NCBI GenBank assembly: GCA_024516035.1
Contig: CM044963.1
Location: 31,424,425-31,488,424, forward strand
DNA: 64,000 nt
Direction of reading: 5' to 3'
Origin: Bactericera cockerelli
Taxonomy: Eukaryota; Arthropoda; Insecta; Hemiptera; Triozidae
Shown: piece after piece, positions 1 to 10,494 of the stretch
How the letters are laid out: each line of letters starts with the position of its first letter
How positions within the stretch are numbered: the first letter of the stretch is position 1
Made by a program: the position numbers and the translations under genes
The notes under the pieces: model-generated
Seen by the model: only the letters and a program-made list of their open reading frames with translations
The model's database searches: none
Told to the model about the DNA's origin: nothing

Positions 1-2669
1 TTCTGTGGTAGTATTTTTGAAACAAAATTGGCCAATAGGATATATCGTCTTGTTTCTAGTGGTGCCTGTCCACTCTCTACATAGAGGCTTTGTACAGGTG
101 AAGTTCTGAGAGCCCCGGTGATAATCCGAATACAGGAATGGTATACGGTGTCCAAACCTCTCAATACATGCGGTTTTGCCGAACCAAATATAATTGACCC
201 ATATTCTAATATGGGTCGTACAAAAGCATTAAATAATTTTAATAGACAAAATCTTCCTACTCCCCAGTTTTTATTATTAATAATTTTAAGAATATTCATC
301 GCCTTTAAGCAACGTATTTTGGTTAATTCAATATGTTTCTTAAAATTCCACTTGGAATCTAAATGAAGACCAAGCCATTTAATGCTAGTAGAAAATATGA
401 CTTTTTTATTACCAAAATCTAAATCTGGTGTGGGTGTAAAGTTTTTCTTTGTGAAAATTATACCCTGAGTTTTTTCATATGAAAATTTCAAACCGTTCGT
501 TTTCGACCACTTGGAAACATTATTTAAGGCACTCTGGAGTAAATCTTGAATTACTGACATGTTATTATGTCTCACGTAAATTATTTTATCGTCAACAAAC
601 ATGCTATGATTTACCAGTCTTGGTATGAAGTTTACTATATCACTGACTGCAATATCAAATATATTTCCAGATAAAGACGAGCCTTGTCTGATGGAATTTT
701 CTAGAGTATATATCTGAGACATATGACTATCAACTTTGACACAAATTTTTGGTTCTTGTAAAAAATTAGAAACATACTTGAATAGTGGACCACCAACACC
801 AGCTTTTGCCAGTTTCATAAGTACGCTAACTTTATTTATCCGCTCAAACGCCATCTCGATATCCAAAGCAACTGCTACCACATATTCCTTGTTTTGAAAA
901 GCCGCCAGTACTTCGTGTTCAAGTAACATAAGATTATCCATGGTAGTTCTCTGCTTGCGATTACCGCTCTGAAATGGATCATGTAACATTTTATTATTAT
1001 TAACAACCCACGACAATCTTTTGTTTATCATTCTCTCCATGATTTTGTTCGTACAACTTAACAATGATATAGGTCGATAATTTTTGGCGTTCAATTTGTC
1101 TCTATTAGGTTTCAAAATCGGCACTACAACAGCCGTTTTCCAGCAATCGGGGAATTCTCCGTTCAGCCATATGAAATTAAAAACTTCCAATAATTTATCC
1201 AGAGCTCCTTGAGGTAGTTGAATTATCATTTGATAAGAAATATTATCTATCCCCACCGCTGAAGATCTACAAGACTTGAATGTGGATGTTAGCTCCGCCA
1301 TGGTGAAGGGCAGGTTGTACACACATCGCTCTGTGTTCTGCGGGGGGGCAATTTTTGATTCTAAATTTGACTTCAAATTTCTGAATTCTGTATCATATAA
1401 TGAGTCAGAAGAGTTTTTGCTATAATTTTTAACCAAAATATTAACTATTTCTTCCTTACTTGAAGTGATAACATCATTTTCATTTTTCAAAGCAGATATA
1501 GGGTTAAATAATTTCTTTTTTCCTTTGAACTTTGCAACTTGAGTCCACATATCCGATTGGCTGATAGGATCTTTTATAGAATCAACAAAGAGCATCCAAG
1601 ACGCTTTTTTATTTTGTTTAATCAGAAACCTGGCTTTTGCTTTCCTTCTCTTATATTCAATAAAATTTTCTTGAGTTCTATCTCTTTTATATGTTCTTAT
1701 AGCATTTTTACGTTCTCTTAGAGCAATTTTAATTTCTTCACACCACCACGGGACCATTCTTTTTATTTTCGATAAATTTAATTTAGGTATTGCTGAATGT
1801 GCTGCCTCTAAAATGTTTTTATTTATATATCCCATTATATCATTTATATTATTTGATAACTCGCAATTTTCATGAAAGTTTATTTCATGTTTAAACTTTA
1901 CCCAATCAGCATTCTTGTAGAGCCATACAATTTTGTCATGGTAATTAATATGAGAATTTTTGCAAAAATTAATAAATAATGGGAAATGATCCGATGAACA
2001 AGTATCGTCATGAACTCTAAAAACAACATCACTTACGATAGAGCTTGAGATAAAAGATAAATCAATGGTAGATAAGGTTCCATATGAAGAGTTCAAATGA
2101 GTGGGCTGGTCGTCATTCAATAAAAACATGTTGACATTTTTTTCCAAAAAATTCTGTACTTCGAGTCCATTAGAATTGCACTTGGGTGCATTCCAAATTG
2201 GGCTATGTGCGTTCAGGTCGCCACATAAAATGCATGGTGACGGAATCTGTGAAATCAAATCAGATAAATCTTTTTCCTTCAATCTGAACGAGGGTGGAAC
2301 ATAAATATTACAAATAGTTATCTCGTAACTCAACCAGGTGATTTTAACCTTAACAGCAATAACTTGAAGTGGACTTGTGACAGGAATAACCTCAGAGTAG
2401 TGATGCTTGCTCACCATCGTCATGACACCTCCGCAAGCAATCAACCCCTCGGTGAAGTCTTGTCTATAAATGGAAAAAGTCGGTAAAAAAACGAAATCCT
2501 GAATCGGCGCTAAATGAGTTTCTTGTAGACATATGACTACTGGATGAAAATTATTGTATATAATTTTTAGTTCGTCCTTTTTCCGAATATCGTTTACACC
2601 ATTAATATTCCATTGCATTATTGTATGATTAGAACCTAAGTCAGTATTCAAATAAGATTGAACTGACAT
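1..2669 (-). CDS. Jockey-type LINE ORF2: AP endonuclease + reverse transcriptase (runs off left edge)
   Basis: I read this frame codon by codon from an ATG at 2669 down to base 1 and found no stop, giving about 889 codons; the 3' end lies outside the window. The endonuclease occupies roughly residues 18-230, with QWNINGVNDIRKK, CLQETHL, CGDLNAHSPIW and SSDHFPLF. The reverse transcriptase follows, with NYRPISLLSCTNKIMERM, the motif-A aspartate near residue 603 (ALDIEMAFERIN) and the catalytic box FVDD near residue 691. FVDD replaces the usual F/YADD but both aspartates are kept. ORF2 of this LINE class nicks the target and copies the element RNA. ORF1 lies 136 bp upstream in another frame, so ORF2 is probably translated by reinitiation. 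Clade assignment rests on motif style and the CCHC gag upstream. Confidence 0.9.
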   Translation of the reverse strand, partial: MSVQSYLNTDLGSNHTIMQWNINGVNDIRKKDELKIIYNNFHPVVICLQETHLAPIQDFVFLPTFSIYRQDFTEGLIACGGVMTMVSKHHYSEVIPVTSPLQVIAVKVKITWLSYEITICNIYVPPSFRLKEKDLSDLISQIPSPCILCGDLNAHSPIWNAPKCNSNGLEVQNFLEKNVNMFLLNDDQPTHLNSSYGTLSTIDLSFISSSIVSDVVFRVHDDTCSSDHFPLFINFCKNSHINYHDKIVWLYKNADWVKFKHEINFHENCELSNNINDIMGYINKNILEAAHSAIPKLNLSKIKRMVPWWCEEIKIALRERKNAIRTYKRDRTQENFIEYKRRKAKARFLIKQNKKASWMLFVDSIKDPISQSDMWTQVAKFKGKKKLFNPISALKNENDVITSSKEEIVNILVKNYSKNSSDSLYDTEFRNLKSNLESKIAPPQNTERCVYNLPFTMAELTSTFKSCRSSAVGIDNISYQMIIQLPQGALDKLLEVFNFIWLNGEFPDCWKTAVVVPILKPNRDKLNAKNYRPISLLSCTNKIMERMINKRLSWVVNNNKMLHDPFQSGNRKQRTTMDNLMLLEHEVLAAFQNKEYVVAVALDIEMAFERINKVSVLMKLAKAGVGGPLFKYVSNFLQEPKICVKVDSHMSQIYTLENSIRQGSSLSGNIFDIAVSDIVNFIPRLVNHSMFVDDKIIYVRHNNMSVIQDLLQSALNNVSKWSKTNGLKFSYEKTQGIIFTKKNFTPTPDLDFGNKKVIFSTSIKWLGLHLDSKWNFKKHIELTKIRCLKAMNILKIINNKNWGVGRFCLLKLFNAFVRPILEYGSIIFGSAKPHVLRGLDTVYHSCIRIITGALRTSPVQSLYVESGQAPLETRRYILLANFVSKILPQ

Positions 2670-2805
2670 AAGAATTATTTTGTAAAAATTAAATTATGGA
2701 AACTAATAAAATAATTATTGTAAATTGATATTGCAATAAGAATAGAATTATTATAAAAGTATCTTGTAAAAAATAAAATGGAGAGAAGATAAATATATCT
2801 CTCAA

Positions 2806-4434
2806 TCAACCAAGATGCGGACTTTTTGGACTGTATACATCCAATAAATCCGTACAATCATCATCTGAGAAAGGGATAGTATTTTGAGTAGAATTAAGTT
2901 TAAATTGATTGTTATGAACAAATTTGTTATTGTAATACGTATTTGACCTTGTTTTTTGAATATTAGGACCCACCAGTACGACTCCAGTATGACCCCGATT
3001 TTGATTCATATCGTGGTTGATTGGAGGAGTACCTGTAAAATGAAATTCATTATTAGAAAGAGCATTGATTGAAGCATGAGAAACAGCAGTGGAATGAGGA
3101 GACTGTGAATTATCTTGAATCATTTCTTGATATTTTCTTTCTGCGGCTAGTTTGAAGAATAAAGGTGCAACAGAATTCTCTTGCTTTTCCTTGGCCAAAT
3201 CATTTCTCTTTTTCTTCGTGAAATCAAATCCAGATCCAACTGGACGAGAGTATCTCTTCAAAGTTGTTTTCTTCTGAGTCTGGTTACCTCTGTTAGGACG
3301 CGCAGAAAATGCCTTGTATGGAAGAGGGGGCGGGACATATATCTCGAGTTTATCTTCAATAGTATTATGAGAAGGTAATTTAGGGAAGTTCTGATTGAAG
3401 TCACCTAGAACACTGAATGAATTACTTGTATTCACTGAGTAAGGGCTTGAACTTGGCATTGGTGATCTAGCAACAGAGTGTTTGGTACTGGGTATTATTT
3501 TCACCGCCTCTTGGAAACAGAGATTTCTGGTACTCATCAAAACCTTTATATCCTTCTGTCTCTTTAGTTCAGGACAACTCTTGTTTTTTGGATTATGCAA
3601 TCCGTCACAATTCAAACATTTTATGTCTGTAAGTTGACAAATATGATCTGGTTTTTGAACTTGAAAACATTTATTGCATACCTCAAACTTGGCTCTGCAA
3701 TTCTTTGAGGCATGACCAAATCTCATACATCTATAGCATTGGACTGTTGATTGAATAAATGGTTCACATTCAATTTTAGAATACCACAAATACACATTAG
3801 CTGGTATATCCTGACCGGCAAAGTTCAACTTTATGGTTCTAGATGGTACATAAATAACCTTTCCATCAGACTCGTTTACAGTTCTGCGATTGAGCCTTTG
3901 AACTGAATTTAATTTGAATTGGCGAGTTTCAAGGGAATCCATAATATCTTTTTCTGTAATATCAATATCGATATCACGGATAATAGCATAGCGCGATACA
4001 TAGTTCTGTGGAATGAAAATATTATATTTACTAGATAATGATTCATCATTGACCAAAGTATTAGCCATCTTTGCATTTTTGCAAGAAACCAGAATTTTAT
4101 CTTTTGATAATTTTTCTTTGAAAATAATATCATTTGAATTATTAGTGACTTGAGCTAGTTCTTGACCAAACTTATGATATCCAAGACCAATAGAATTTTT
4201 GTTCGGTTGTACTATAACCTTATATTCATCACTAGAAATATTTTCATCATACATAAATTTCGGTCTTTCTGGTTCCGGTTCGCGCTCACCCGAAGCCGGC
4301 GGCGTGATTGCCGTAGTGTCATTGTGAGTTCCAGACTCCATGTCTACATCTACACCTCCACCAGCACCTCCCTGACCATCACTCTTAGTAGAGAGGTCAG
4401 GAGGTTTCCCCCCATCCTCCTGGGTTTCGTTCAT
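2806..4434 (-). CDS. Jockey-type LINE ORF1 (gag-like, zinc knuckles)
   Basis: This is a 542-residue nucleic-acid-binding protein. The frame extends nine codons further upstream to a TTG, but the first ATG is at 4434 and is taken as the start. The N-terminus is acidic and Gly/Pro-rich. The central part contains one canonical CCHC knuckle (CYRCMRFGHASKNC) and two irregular Cys/His clusters (CNKCFQVQKPDHIC and CLNCDGLHNPKNKSC), the usual arrangement in Jockey-clade ORF1 proteins that coat the element RNA. The C-terminal third is basic, then Asn/Ser-rich and low in complexity. No stop or frameshift interrupts it, so with ORF2 downstream this copy looks recent. Confidence 0.88.
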   Translation of the reverse strand: MNETQEDGGKPPDLSTKSDGQGGAGGGVDVDMESGTHNDTTAITPPASGEREPEPERPKFMYDENISSDEYKVIVQPNKNSIGLGYHKFGQELAQVTNNSNDIIFKEKLSKDKILVSCKNAKMANTLVNDESLSSKYNIFIPQNYVSRYAIIRDIDIDITEKDIMDSLETRQFKLNSVQRLNRRTVNESDGKVIYVPSRTIKLNFAGQDIPANVYLWYSKIECEPFIQSTVQCYRCMRFGHASKNCRAKFEVCNKCFQVQKPDHICQLTDIKCLNCDGLHNPKNKSCPELKRQKDIKVLMSTRNLCFQEAVKIIPSTKHSVARSPMPSSSPYSVNTSNSFSVLGDFNQNFPKLPSHNTIEDKLEIYVPPPLPYKAFSARPNRGNQTQKKTTLKRYSRPVGSGFDFTKKKRNDLAKEKQENSVAPLFFKLAAERKYQEMIQDNSQSPHSTAVSHASINALSNNEFHFTGTPPINHDMNQNRGHTGVVLVGPNIQKTRSNTYYNNKFVHNNQFKLNSTQNTIPFSDDDCTDLLDVYSPKSPHLG

Positions 4435-4850
4435 AATTATGTCATGGTGTTTTTTTTCCAACCATAACAGTAAACAAAATTGTCAGCAAGAGGAAAACAG
4501 AAAAATTGAGAAAAGACTTTAAATAAGCAGCGAGTAATGTCCGAATCAAATAATCGACTGGCCAAATGGAACTTGGCTGAGGATACAAACACAAAAAGTC
4601 TCTAAAAAACTGTTTTAGACTGATCAAAAGTTCAATCTGATAAGATTTTTGGATTCTGCTCACAAAAAAACTTCAGTATGCAAAAAATCACAAAAAAATT
4701 CACTTCGGAACACCAAGAAAAATTTACTTTCTTTGAGAGCACAGAAACAAATTTTCACTGTTGAAATTTTCCGAGAAGACTGAATCCCAAGTTCGATCCC
4801 CAGTTTGGGCAGAATTTCATAACATAGTGTCAGTCTGACATGGCTAGTAA
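4435..4850 (-). other. probable 5' leader of the Jockey-type LINE
   Basis: This is non-coding sequence directly upstream of ORF1 on the minus strand. LINEs of this group carry an internal promoter in such a leader. I could not define the exact 5' end or a target-site duplication; the boundary given is approximate. Confidence 0.4.
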
Positions 4851-4984
4851 CGAATCTGTTAACGACTTCTCGCCTCATAACTCAATGAATTTAGAACCAT
4901 ATACATTATACAATACAATACAATACTCTGTTTATCCTGCAAGAATGAGACTAAAGAGTTTACTCTCACCGTTTTTTAAGTCAC

Positions 4985-5115
4985 CGTGGCCAAATGGTGT
5001 AGTGCACTGGCTTGCACTCAGGGTGACCTGGGTTCGATCCCTGAAAGCGTATTAGAAATCCCTGTATTCATAAGTGGGTTCAACTCGTGAATTTGTAAAA
5101 AAAAAAAAAAAAAAT
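4985..5115 (+). repeat. tRNA-derived SINE with poly(A) tail
   Basis: An A-box-like TGGTGTAGTGCACTGG is followed by a B-box GGTTCGATCCC, then a short body and an A-run at 5098-5114. No acceptor stem closes around it, so it is a SINE and not a tRNA gene. Unlike its neighbours it has a plain A tail. Confidence 0.7.
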
Positions 5116-5139
5116 ACCTCTTGAGTTATTCAGTTATGC

Positions 5140-5348
5140 TTGAGCCATTCTCCGTCACTAAAAATTGCAACAGACGCACATCAACCTCACCCAGCCAGCG
5201 TGGAGCCGGAAATCTCTTGTTCTTAATTTGGGAGAACGGAAAATTTCCTCTCAGGAGGTTAGAAACTAGAAACTTCTGCCCAACCTCGTATTCGAACGCG
5301 AGACCGCTGGCCGTAACCATTGCACCACGAGAGCTTGCATACAGACAA
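5140..5348 (-). repeat. tRNA-headed SINE with shared core (family E)
   Basis: On the minus strand a tRNA-like head (TGGTGCAATGGTTACGG, then GCGTTCGAATACGAG) leads into the 'cctcacccagccag...gccggaaat' core that recurs in family E at 7285, 10300, 34725 and 38830. The tail is cut short here. Confidence 0.6.
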
Positions 5349-5634
5349 TAATGAGATCTATCGCTAGATCGATCTTTTCACCGTGCGACCTCAGTCAAGG
5401 TCTTGCCTAGTATAACTCGTGTCGTGTAAGGCTAATCCGGTGTTAATTGTTAAGAGAAAGGCGTTCGCGAATTTTTAAAACTCGCCCCCGAGCTAAACAT
5501 TCTAACCGACGCGATCGTTGGATCTCTTACACTGTATTAATTATTGGTGCTCACTCGATTCTAATGTGTTATGGTAGCATTGCGTCTGATTGACAGTAGA
5601 ATCCCGCTTACTCAAAATTCAAGCTCTATTCAAA

Positions 5635-5790
5635 TAATAGTAATATCGCCTTATTTATACTGCCCAATTAGGACTATTAAAGTCCCATTATTCCAGCAGT
5701 AAGCCCAAGACATATTATTATGTGTTAAATACACCAAATGGAAGGATAACTTGTCATGCCCCGCCTTTACCACTGAGCTACCGGGACATG
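5635..5790 (-). repeat. SINE family A (partial)
   Basis: Family A has the head GTAGCTCAGTGGTAAAGGCG and a tail with 'attaaagtcccattattcc' ending in (ATT)n. This copy has lost most of the B-box segment between head and body. Better copies are at 15800-16035 and 23760-23970. Confidence 0.65.
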
Positions 5791-5794
5791 ACAG

Positions 5795-5960
5795 GAACTC
5801 ACTGTGTTTTGGAAGTTCTGGAATGGCGTGGATGTAAAAATTAAGTGCCCTGAAGTGATGCGGAAGCGGTTCTGGGGCACAGTTACCTTTTATTGAAAAA
5901 AAATAGACCGATATGGCTCAAAAGATCATTAAAAAGTCGTATCGACCAAGACCTCTCGTA
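5795..5960 (+). repeat. SINE family G body (headless)
   Basis: The stretch 'ctggaatggcgtggatgtaa...gcggttctggggcacag' matches, in opposite orientation, the body of the complete family G copy at 7725-7917. The tRNA head is absent. Confidence 0.5.
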
Positions 5961-6049
5961 GCTGACAGAGACCATACCAATATTAAACATATTATAGCAA
6001 GTTTTAATAAAATTTATCCGGCTACTATTTATTGAATATTGAAGTATTA

Positions 6050-6180
6050 GATAAAGTTTTATTTACATAGAATATTTACATATACATTATACATACATAG
6101 AAATTGACATTCATAATAAAAAATGAAAAAAACTTGATCAAGGGCGGTGCTAATGCCAACAGAATCTTGGCATTGGTGCT
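6050..6180 (-). repeat. LINE-like 3' tail repeat (family J)
   Basis: On the minus strand this contains 'gcattagcaccgcccttgat' and 'gtaaataaaacttgatc'-type ends. Related copies are at 37620-37770 and 48620-48775. They look like 5'-truncated 3' ends of one retroelement with an AATAAT-type tail. Confidence 0.45.
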
Positions 6181-6785
6181 AAATCCAAGATAAAGAGAAA
6201 GAATTGTGCTAGAAACGTTTAAAAACATATTCTATTGAGTATTGAATACTTTGTTCCAGTATCAAATACTTTGAACTAAGGTATTCTTGTTCACGATAGA
6301 AAAACTTTTTTTATTATTCTTCTTCTTACTATTATTATCATTATGTTAATTTGTTAATTATTATTATTATTATAATAAGGATATTCACTTTATTAGACAT
6401 ACCTATACATTATTATTATTATCCATTTTACCAAGAGGATTTTTGGATGAACGTTCCTCCGCTATCTCCAGATTGGATCAATAATTATCCTAATTCTTCA
6501 GATCCAATGGGTTGTAATATTTTAAAAGTTTTTATTATTATTACTAGAGTTATTATTATAATTATCATCGTCATAAAAACAACAAGAGATTTAATATCAA
6601 CAACATCATCAATCTATGTACTTGTATATCAAGACAGGGTGTCTCAAAATTTCGTTGTAGAAACTCTGAGGAGTGTGTCACCTTTTTTGATTTGGAATCG
6701 AAAATGTCTCTTTTTAATTTGAGTGAAACGTCGTTTTCAACAACACATGGTCTAAAAAAAACTACGTGGTTTTATCACGACGGCT
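6181..6785. other. AT-rich stretch, no gene seen
   Basis: Many ATT/TTA runs make frames look open on both strands. I see no protein motif, RNA gene or clear repeat boundary. Confidence 0.5.
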
Positions 6786-6789
6786 TACC

Positions 6790-7045
6790 GTCGGCTTCGC
6801 TGGAAACTCACAAACCAGCTACTCAACCTCACCCAGCCAGGGTGGGGTGGGAATAGCCAGCTTCACGAGGGTTCGAATTTGAACGGTCACCCATCCCACT
6901 TCTAATCTCGCTGGACGTTGCTTCCCTTGCCATCCACGACGATGGTCTCTATGCTCTTTAGATTAGGTGCTAATGGTTTGTCAACCGTCTCCATCAATTT
7001 CAGCAGGTACCGAATTCAACGTGCCGAATTGACGCTGGCTGAAAA
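6790..7045 (-). repeat. 5S rRNA-derived SINE (SINE3-like, family F)
   Basis: Read on the minus strand it starts with GCCAGCGTC..., continues through AAGCAACGTCCAGCGAG and 'GATGGGTGACCG', which follow the order of 5S rRNA with insertions, and then has the shared core ('cctcacccagccaggg' on the plus strand). The 5S part is diverged and interrupted, so this is not a 5S gene. Other copies are at 9825, 44535, 47245 and 61262. Confidence 0.65.
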
Positions 7046-7284
7046 TGTTCTTTAGTGATTTTTCACAAAAAAAAACCTCAGTTTCAAGACGGCGGCAGTT
7101 TTGGGATGGTTCCAAGAATGGACGATTTCCAAAAAGTGGAAAAAAGAGTGTAACACTGCGCTACACGAATCACCAGGTTATAAAATGTCCATGGTTATAC
7201 CTTTCTGCGACAAAGTTTCCCTCTTAACTATAATAATTACTTCTTCTTCTTTTACTCTGTCTCATTCCGCTCAAGCAGGGTCGA

Positions 7285-7580
7285 CGTTGTTCAACCTCAT
7301 GGTCGAGGTTGGATGGTTTTGGCACATTTTTTTCGGCTGGATGCCCTTCCTAACGCCAACGATTCTATTTGATTTGACGTCCTGGATTAGGACGGGGGTT
7401 TTACCCGCCATTCGCTGGGAATCGTACCAGCTAGCCACATGAACCTCACCCAGCTTGGGTAGGGCCGGAAATGTCAGCCTCATATGTACGGAGGGAACAG
7501 AATTTTCTGTGAGAAAAGTCTGCTCCGACTTGAGATCAAAGTCAGGATCTCTGAACTACGGGCAGTAGTCACAACCATTA
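7285..7580 (-). repeat. SINE family E (near complete)
   Basis: Minus strand: tRNA-like head (TAATGGTTGTGACTACTGCC...), then CTGTTCCCTCC, the shared core with 'gccggaaatg', 'gaatggcgggtaaaaccccc'-type sequence, and a 3' part ending near 'gaggttgaacaacg'. It belongs with 10297, 14325, 34725 and 38828. Confidence 0.65.
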
Positions 7581-7724
7581 CTATGTATACCACATTTTGT
7601 TAATTTCTTTTTTTTCTGATAGCCCTATCTGACCCCAGACACAAAACAAAAAAGAGAAGATTATCATAACACGTCCCTTTAACATTTTATAATACTGTTT
7701 AATAAATGATATAACATCTAATAT

Positions 7725-7917
7725 TTTTAAAAAAAAAAAGGAAATAAGTGTGCCCCGGAACCGCTTTCGCATTACTTCAGGGAACTTTACCTTTACATTC
7801 ATGCCATTCCGGAAACGGAAAATTTTGGTCAGAAATTTCCGCTCCAGCCGGGATTCGAACCCGCAATCTCCGGGTCAGTAACCAATGCTCTTAACCACTG
7901 AGCCACGCAGGTCGGCT
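7725..7917 (-). repeat. tRNA-headed SINE family G
   Basis: The minus strand reads GTGGCTCAGTGGTTAAGAGC, then a B-box GGGTTCGAATCCCGGC, then a body with 'ccgaaatggcatgaatgtaa'-type sequence and 'gcggttccggggcacac', ending in an A-rich tract. The head resembles a genuine tRNA closely but the 3' half departs from tRNA form. Confidence 0.65.
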
Positions 7918-7919
7918 AG

Positions 7920-8450
7920 ATTTAATATTGGAACTTTTGGTTTAGTCTCTTGCCACACCCTGTAGGTCTATCGCATTTAATTATCTACCACATGGAGCTA
8001 CTTTCCCATGAGGCTAACTTTCCATTGGTTGGCATCAAGGATAGCCACCCAATAACTTATTTGAGAGCTTATCTGTCGCAAACCACAAAGGACACAGTTA
8101 GATGGTTCAGACGATACAGGGTGTAGAAATAGATTTGTCTTCACAAGTTCATGTTTTTCTTTCTCTAATTCGATCCACATTTTTGTATTTTTGCATTATT
8201 TAATAATAGAGATGTAATAGAATTTTTTTTATTATTTTAAGAATATCTCATTATATAGTTGGCTGAGTATGAATTAGGTCCGAGAGTAATTTTGAAAAAA
8301 GGGTCACGTATGAGTTGGGTCCCCAAATTTTTGGATTTTTTTTAGGATCGGGTCCCCCAACGTATTAATTGGGTCCATTGGCTTATGAGTTCGGTCCCTA
8401 GGTAGAATTCACAAGATGGATATTTTTTGATTATTTTTTGATTATTTTTT
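7920..8450. other. unassigned, no gene seen
   Basis: AT-rich sequence with a short G/T-rich part (8275-8400) in which 'gggtcc' recurs several times. I see no coding or RNA signal. Confidence 0.45.
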
Positions 8451-8451
8451 A

Positions 8452-8528
8452 ATTGAACGCAGACAAAATAAAAGTACATAATTGAACACAGACAAAATAA
8501 AAGTACACGATTGAACACAGACAAAATA
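8452..8528 (+). repeat. 29-bp tandem repeat, about 2.7 copies
   Basis: Units start at 8452, 8481 and 8510 with 'attgaacacagacaaaataa'. The last unit is partial. Confidence 0.8.
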
Positions 8529-8774
8529 TTCAGTCTTCAATGAATGGGAGCCCAGCTCTGTCATGAAAACCATACGAGGTTAGCTTGAATCTTGTGTCTC
8601 GTACTCGGAGAGATACAACTCTTATGATTCATAGAGGTCGGTGTGATAATTTGGGCTTCTCTTGTGGAATTTCAATCAGTCTATAACAAGAAATTTCTCG
8701 GAAGTAAAATATTTAATGCGAATATTTGTAAAATAATTTTGCAATTATAATAATATTTTTATTCCTAATTTTCA

Positions 8775-8962
8775 TCGTCATAAGGTGGCGTCATCGTGAA
8801 CGATGGTAGCCAGACAGTGGAGGAATGACTCAGCACTTCTACCACTGTCTTTACAAGGAGGCTAATAATTGACAAGGGCCCCCAGAACCAAGCCAATGCT
8901 GGTCTACTCCCTGTTTATAGTCCCCCAGCCAGACTACTGGTCTACTCCCTGTTTTTACTTTT
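8775..8962 (+). repeat. interspersed repeat family H
   Basis: The sequence 'gtggcgtcatcgtgaacgat...gccagacagtgg' runs on to 'gacaagggcccccagaacc' and ends in 'ctgtttatagtcccccagcc' repeats. It recurs at 15001, 36190 and, diverged, at 13850. Its class is unknown. Confidence 0.6.
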
Positions 8963-8964
8963 AT

Positions 8965-9820
8965 ATAAGATATACGAGTATATACATATAAGTGATTTTA
9001 CTACTTATGTTTTCCTTTTGTGTAATACCGGCGTGCATATAAAATTATGCATATATACATGTGTGGCTGGCCAAAATATTCTGAGAATTTCATTATTCAT
9101 TTTTTCTCTATTTGCAAGATTCGAGATACAAAAGCGTGCACGATTTGGAGTGGGTTTCTCAACAGAAAATTTCTTGAGTATGCCGTACCCATTGAATAGT
9201 CAATTTGTCAAGGCAAGAGACAGTGCTTGTGGGTCCTATCTCATGATTTTTGGATACCTTATCTGGTACTCTTTTGGGATGTGGTAAAATTATGTGTACA
9301 CACAATAAAAAGTTTTATAAACTTTTATACAATGTTGATATATTGACATAATATGCGAAACTGGTTTTTTTAGTGCACCTCACGGCTTAATTTTTGTTGG
9401 CAATTGAGCCCTAACAATTCTAAAACCAAAGTTCAGGGCCTTCTTGACTGAATAAGGAAAAAATTGTCGATTTTTTTTTAGAGTTTAAGGCATCTTTGCA
9501 GCAGGCAGTTACATGAAACCAAAATCTTCGCGTTTCATAAGGAAAAAAATAAAATATATTCTTTGGGTGACTGATGCATACAGGGTGGTTCAACAAGTGT
9601 CATTTAAAACGATGAGATTGGTGGAAGAGATGGTGCCTCACGGCACCCAGGGTGCAGTGAGGCACCACCCCAGTTGTGGACCACTGTTCTAAATAAACGA
9701 GATCTCTTATTTTTATTTCATGTTTTTCATCGAACAGACACAGACGTGGTAGATTTTAAATCTACATTACAGATATTATTCTTTTACTTTACATTGCAAA
9801 AAAAAATATTTGGGCGGGCT
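8965..9820. other. unassigned, no gene seen
   Basis: No convincing frame, RNA gene or repeat boundary. There is a short 'acagggtggttcaacaag' motif at about 9585 of the kind common near insect repeats. Confidence 0.45.
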
Positions 9821-9824
9821 AGGG

Positions 9825-10030
9825 GTTAAAGTCACTTTCAACTGGACGGTCATTTCACGACGGGGATTTTACCCTCCATTCACTGGAATCTCACAAACCA
9901 GCCACTCAAATAAACCTTACCCAGACTGAGTGGGACGAACGTCGGCACACGAGGGTTTGAATCTGAATGGTCACCAACCAAGTCCTAGCCTCAATGGACT
10001 TCAGTGTCTAATGATCTAGTGTTTTAAGCA
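9825..10030 (-). repeat. 5S-type SINE body (family F, 5' end missing)
   Basis: Minus strand: a 'ggtaggtgacc'-like 5S remnant, then the core and 'gaatggagggtaaaatcccc', then 'gtcgtgaaatgaccgtccag', matching the tail of the copy at 61262. Confidence 0.5.
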
Positions 10031-10039
10031 CCGAGTTTG

Positions 10040-10165
10040 ATTGTATTCAAAATTTGGTTACAGTTGTTTTTGCAAGGGATACCTACGGTTCGCTCGTGTT
10101 GACCCAGCACCTAATTGGGAAGTATTGTGTCACTTCTCGCCGGCAGACTCATTATATTCTAAACA
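10040..10165 (+). repeat. SINE family K tail
   Basis: The stretch 'aaatttggttacagttgttt...gttgacccagcacctaattg' matches the copies at 26995, 45990 and 46535. The tRNA head is not present here. Confidence 0.55.
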
Positions 10166-10296
10166 ACGAAATGATTATTATTAGAATAATAATAATTTTT
10201 ATTAATGATTTTAGACTTAAACATAAGAATAGACTATAAATAGGTCTATTTTCTTTTCAAACCGTCTTCCTCTTATTCCTCTTCCTCCTCTTCTTC

Positions 10297-10490
10297 TTGT
10301 TCAACCTCATGGTTGAGGTTGATTTTTTTGGCACATTTTTACTGCTGGATGCCCTTCCTAACGCAAACGGTTCTATTTGATTTAACGTCCGAGATTCAAA
10401 CGGGGTTTTTACCTCTGATACCCTGAAATCGTACCAGCTACCCACATTAACCTCACCCAGCCAGGGTAGGGCCGGAAATGCCATCATGAT
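10297..10490 (-). repeat. SINE family E (5'-truncated)
   Basis: Core and 3' part only: 'ttcaacctcatggttgaggt' through 'gtagggccggaaatgcc'. The tRNA head is missing. Confidence 0.6.
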
Positions 10491-10494
10491 GGCC

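Noticed and set aside
4985..5060. tRNA gene
   Set aside because: Good A- and B-boxes but no closing acceptor stem and a poly(A) tail follows; a SINE explains it. The same applies to the other tRNA-like heads.
6351..6722. 123-codon hypothetical protein
   Set aside because: Ile/Tyr-rich translation of ATT repeats with no protein character.
7045..7240. Transposase helix-turn-helix fragment
   Set aside because: Trp/Lys-rich reading looked suggestive but I could find no catalytic motif or terminal repeats nearby.
9018..9287. 89-codon hypothetical protein
   Set aside because: No recognised motif, no splice or expression signals, length within chance for this composition.
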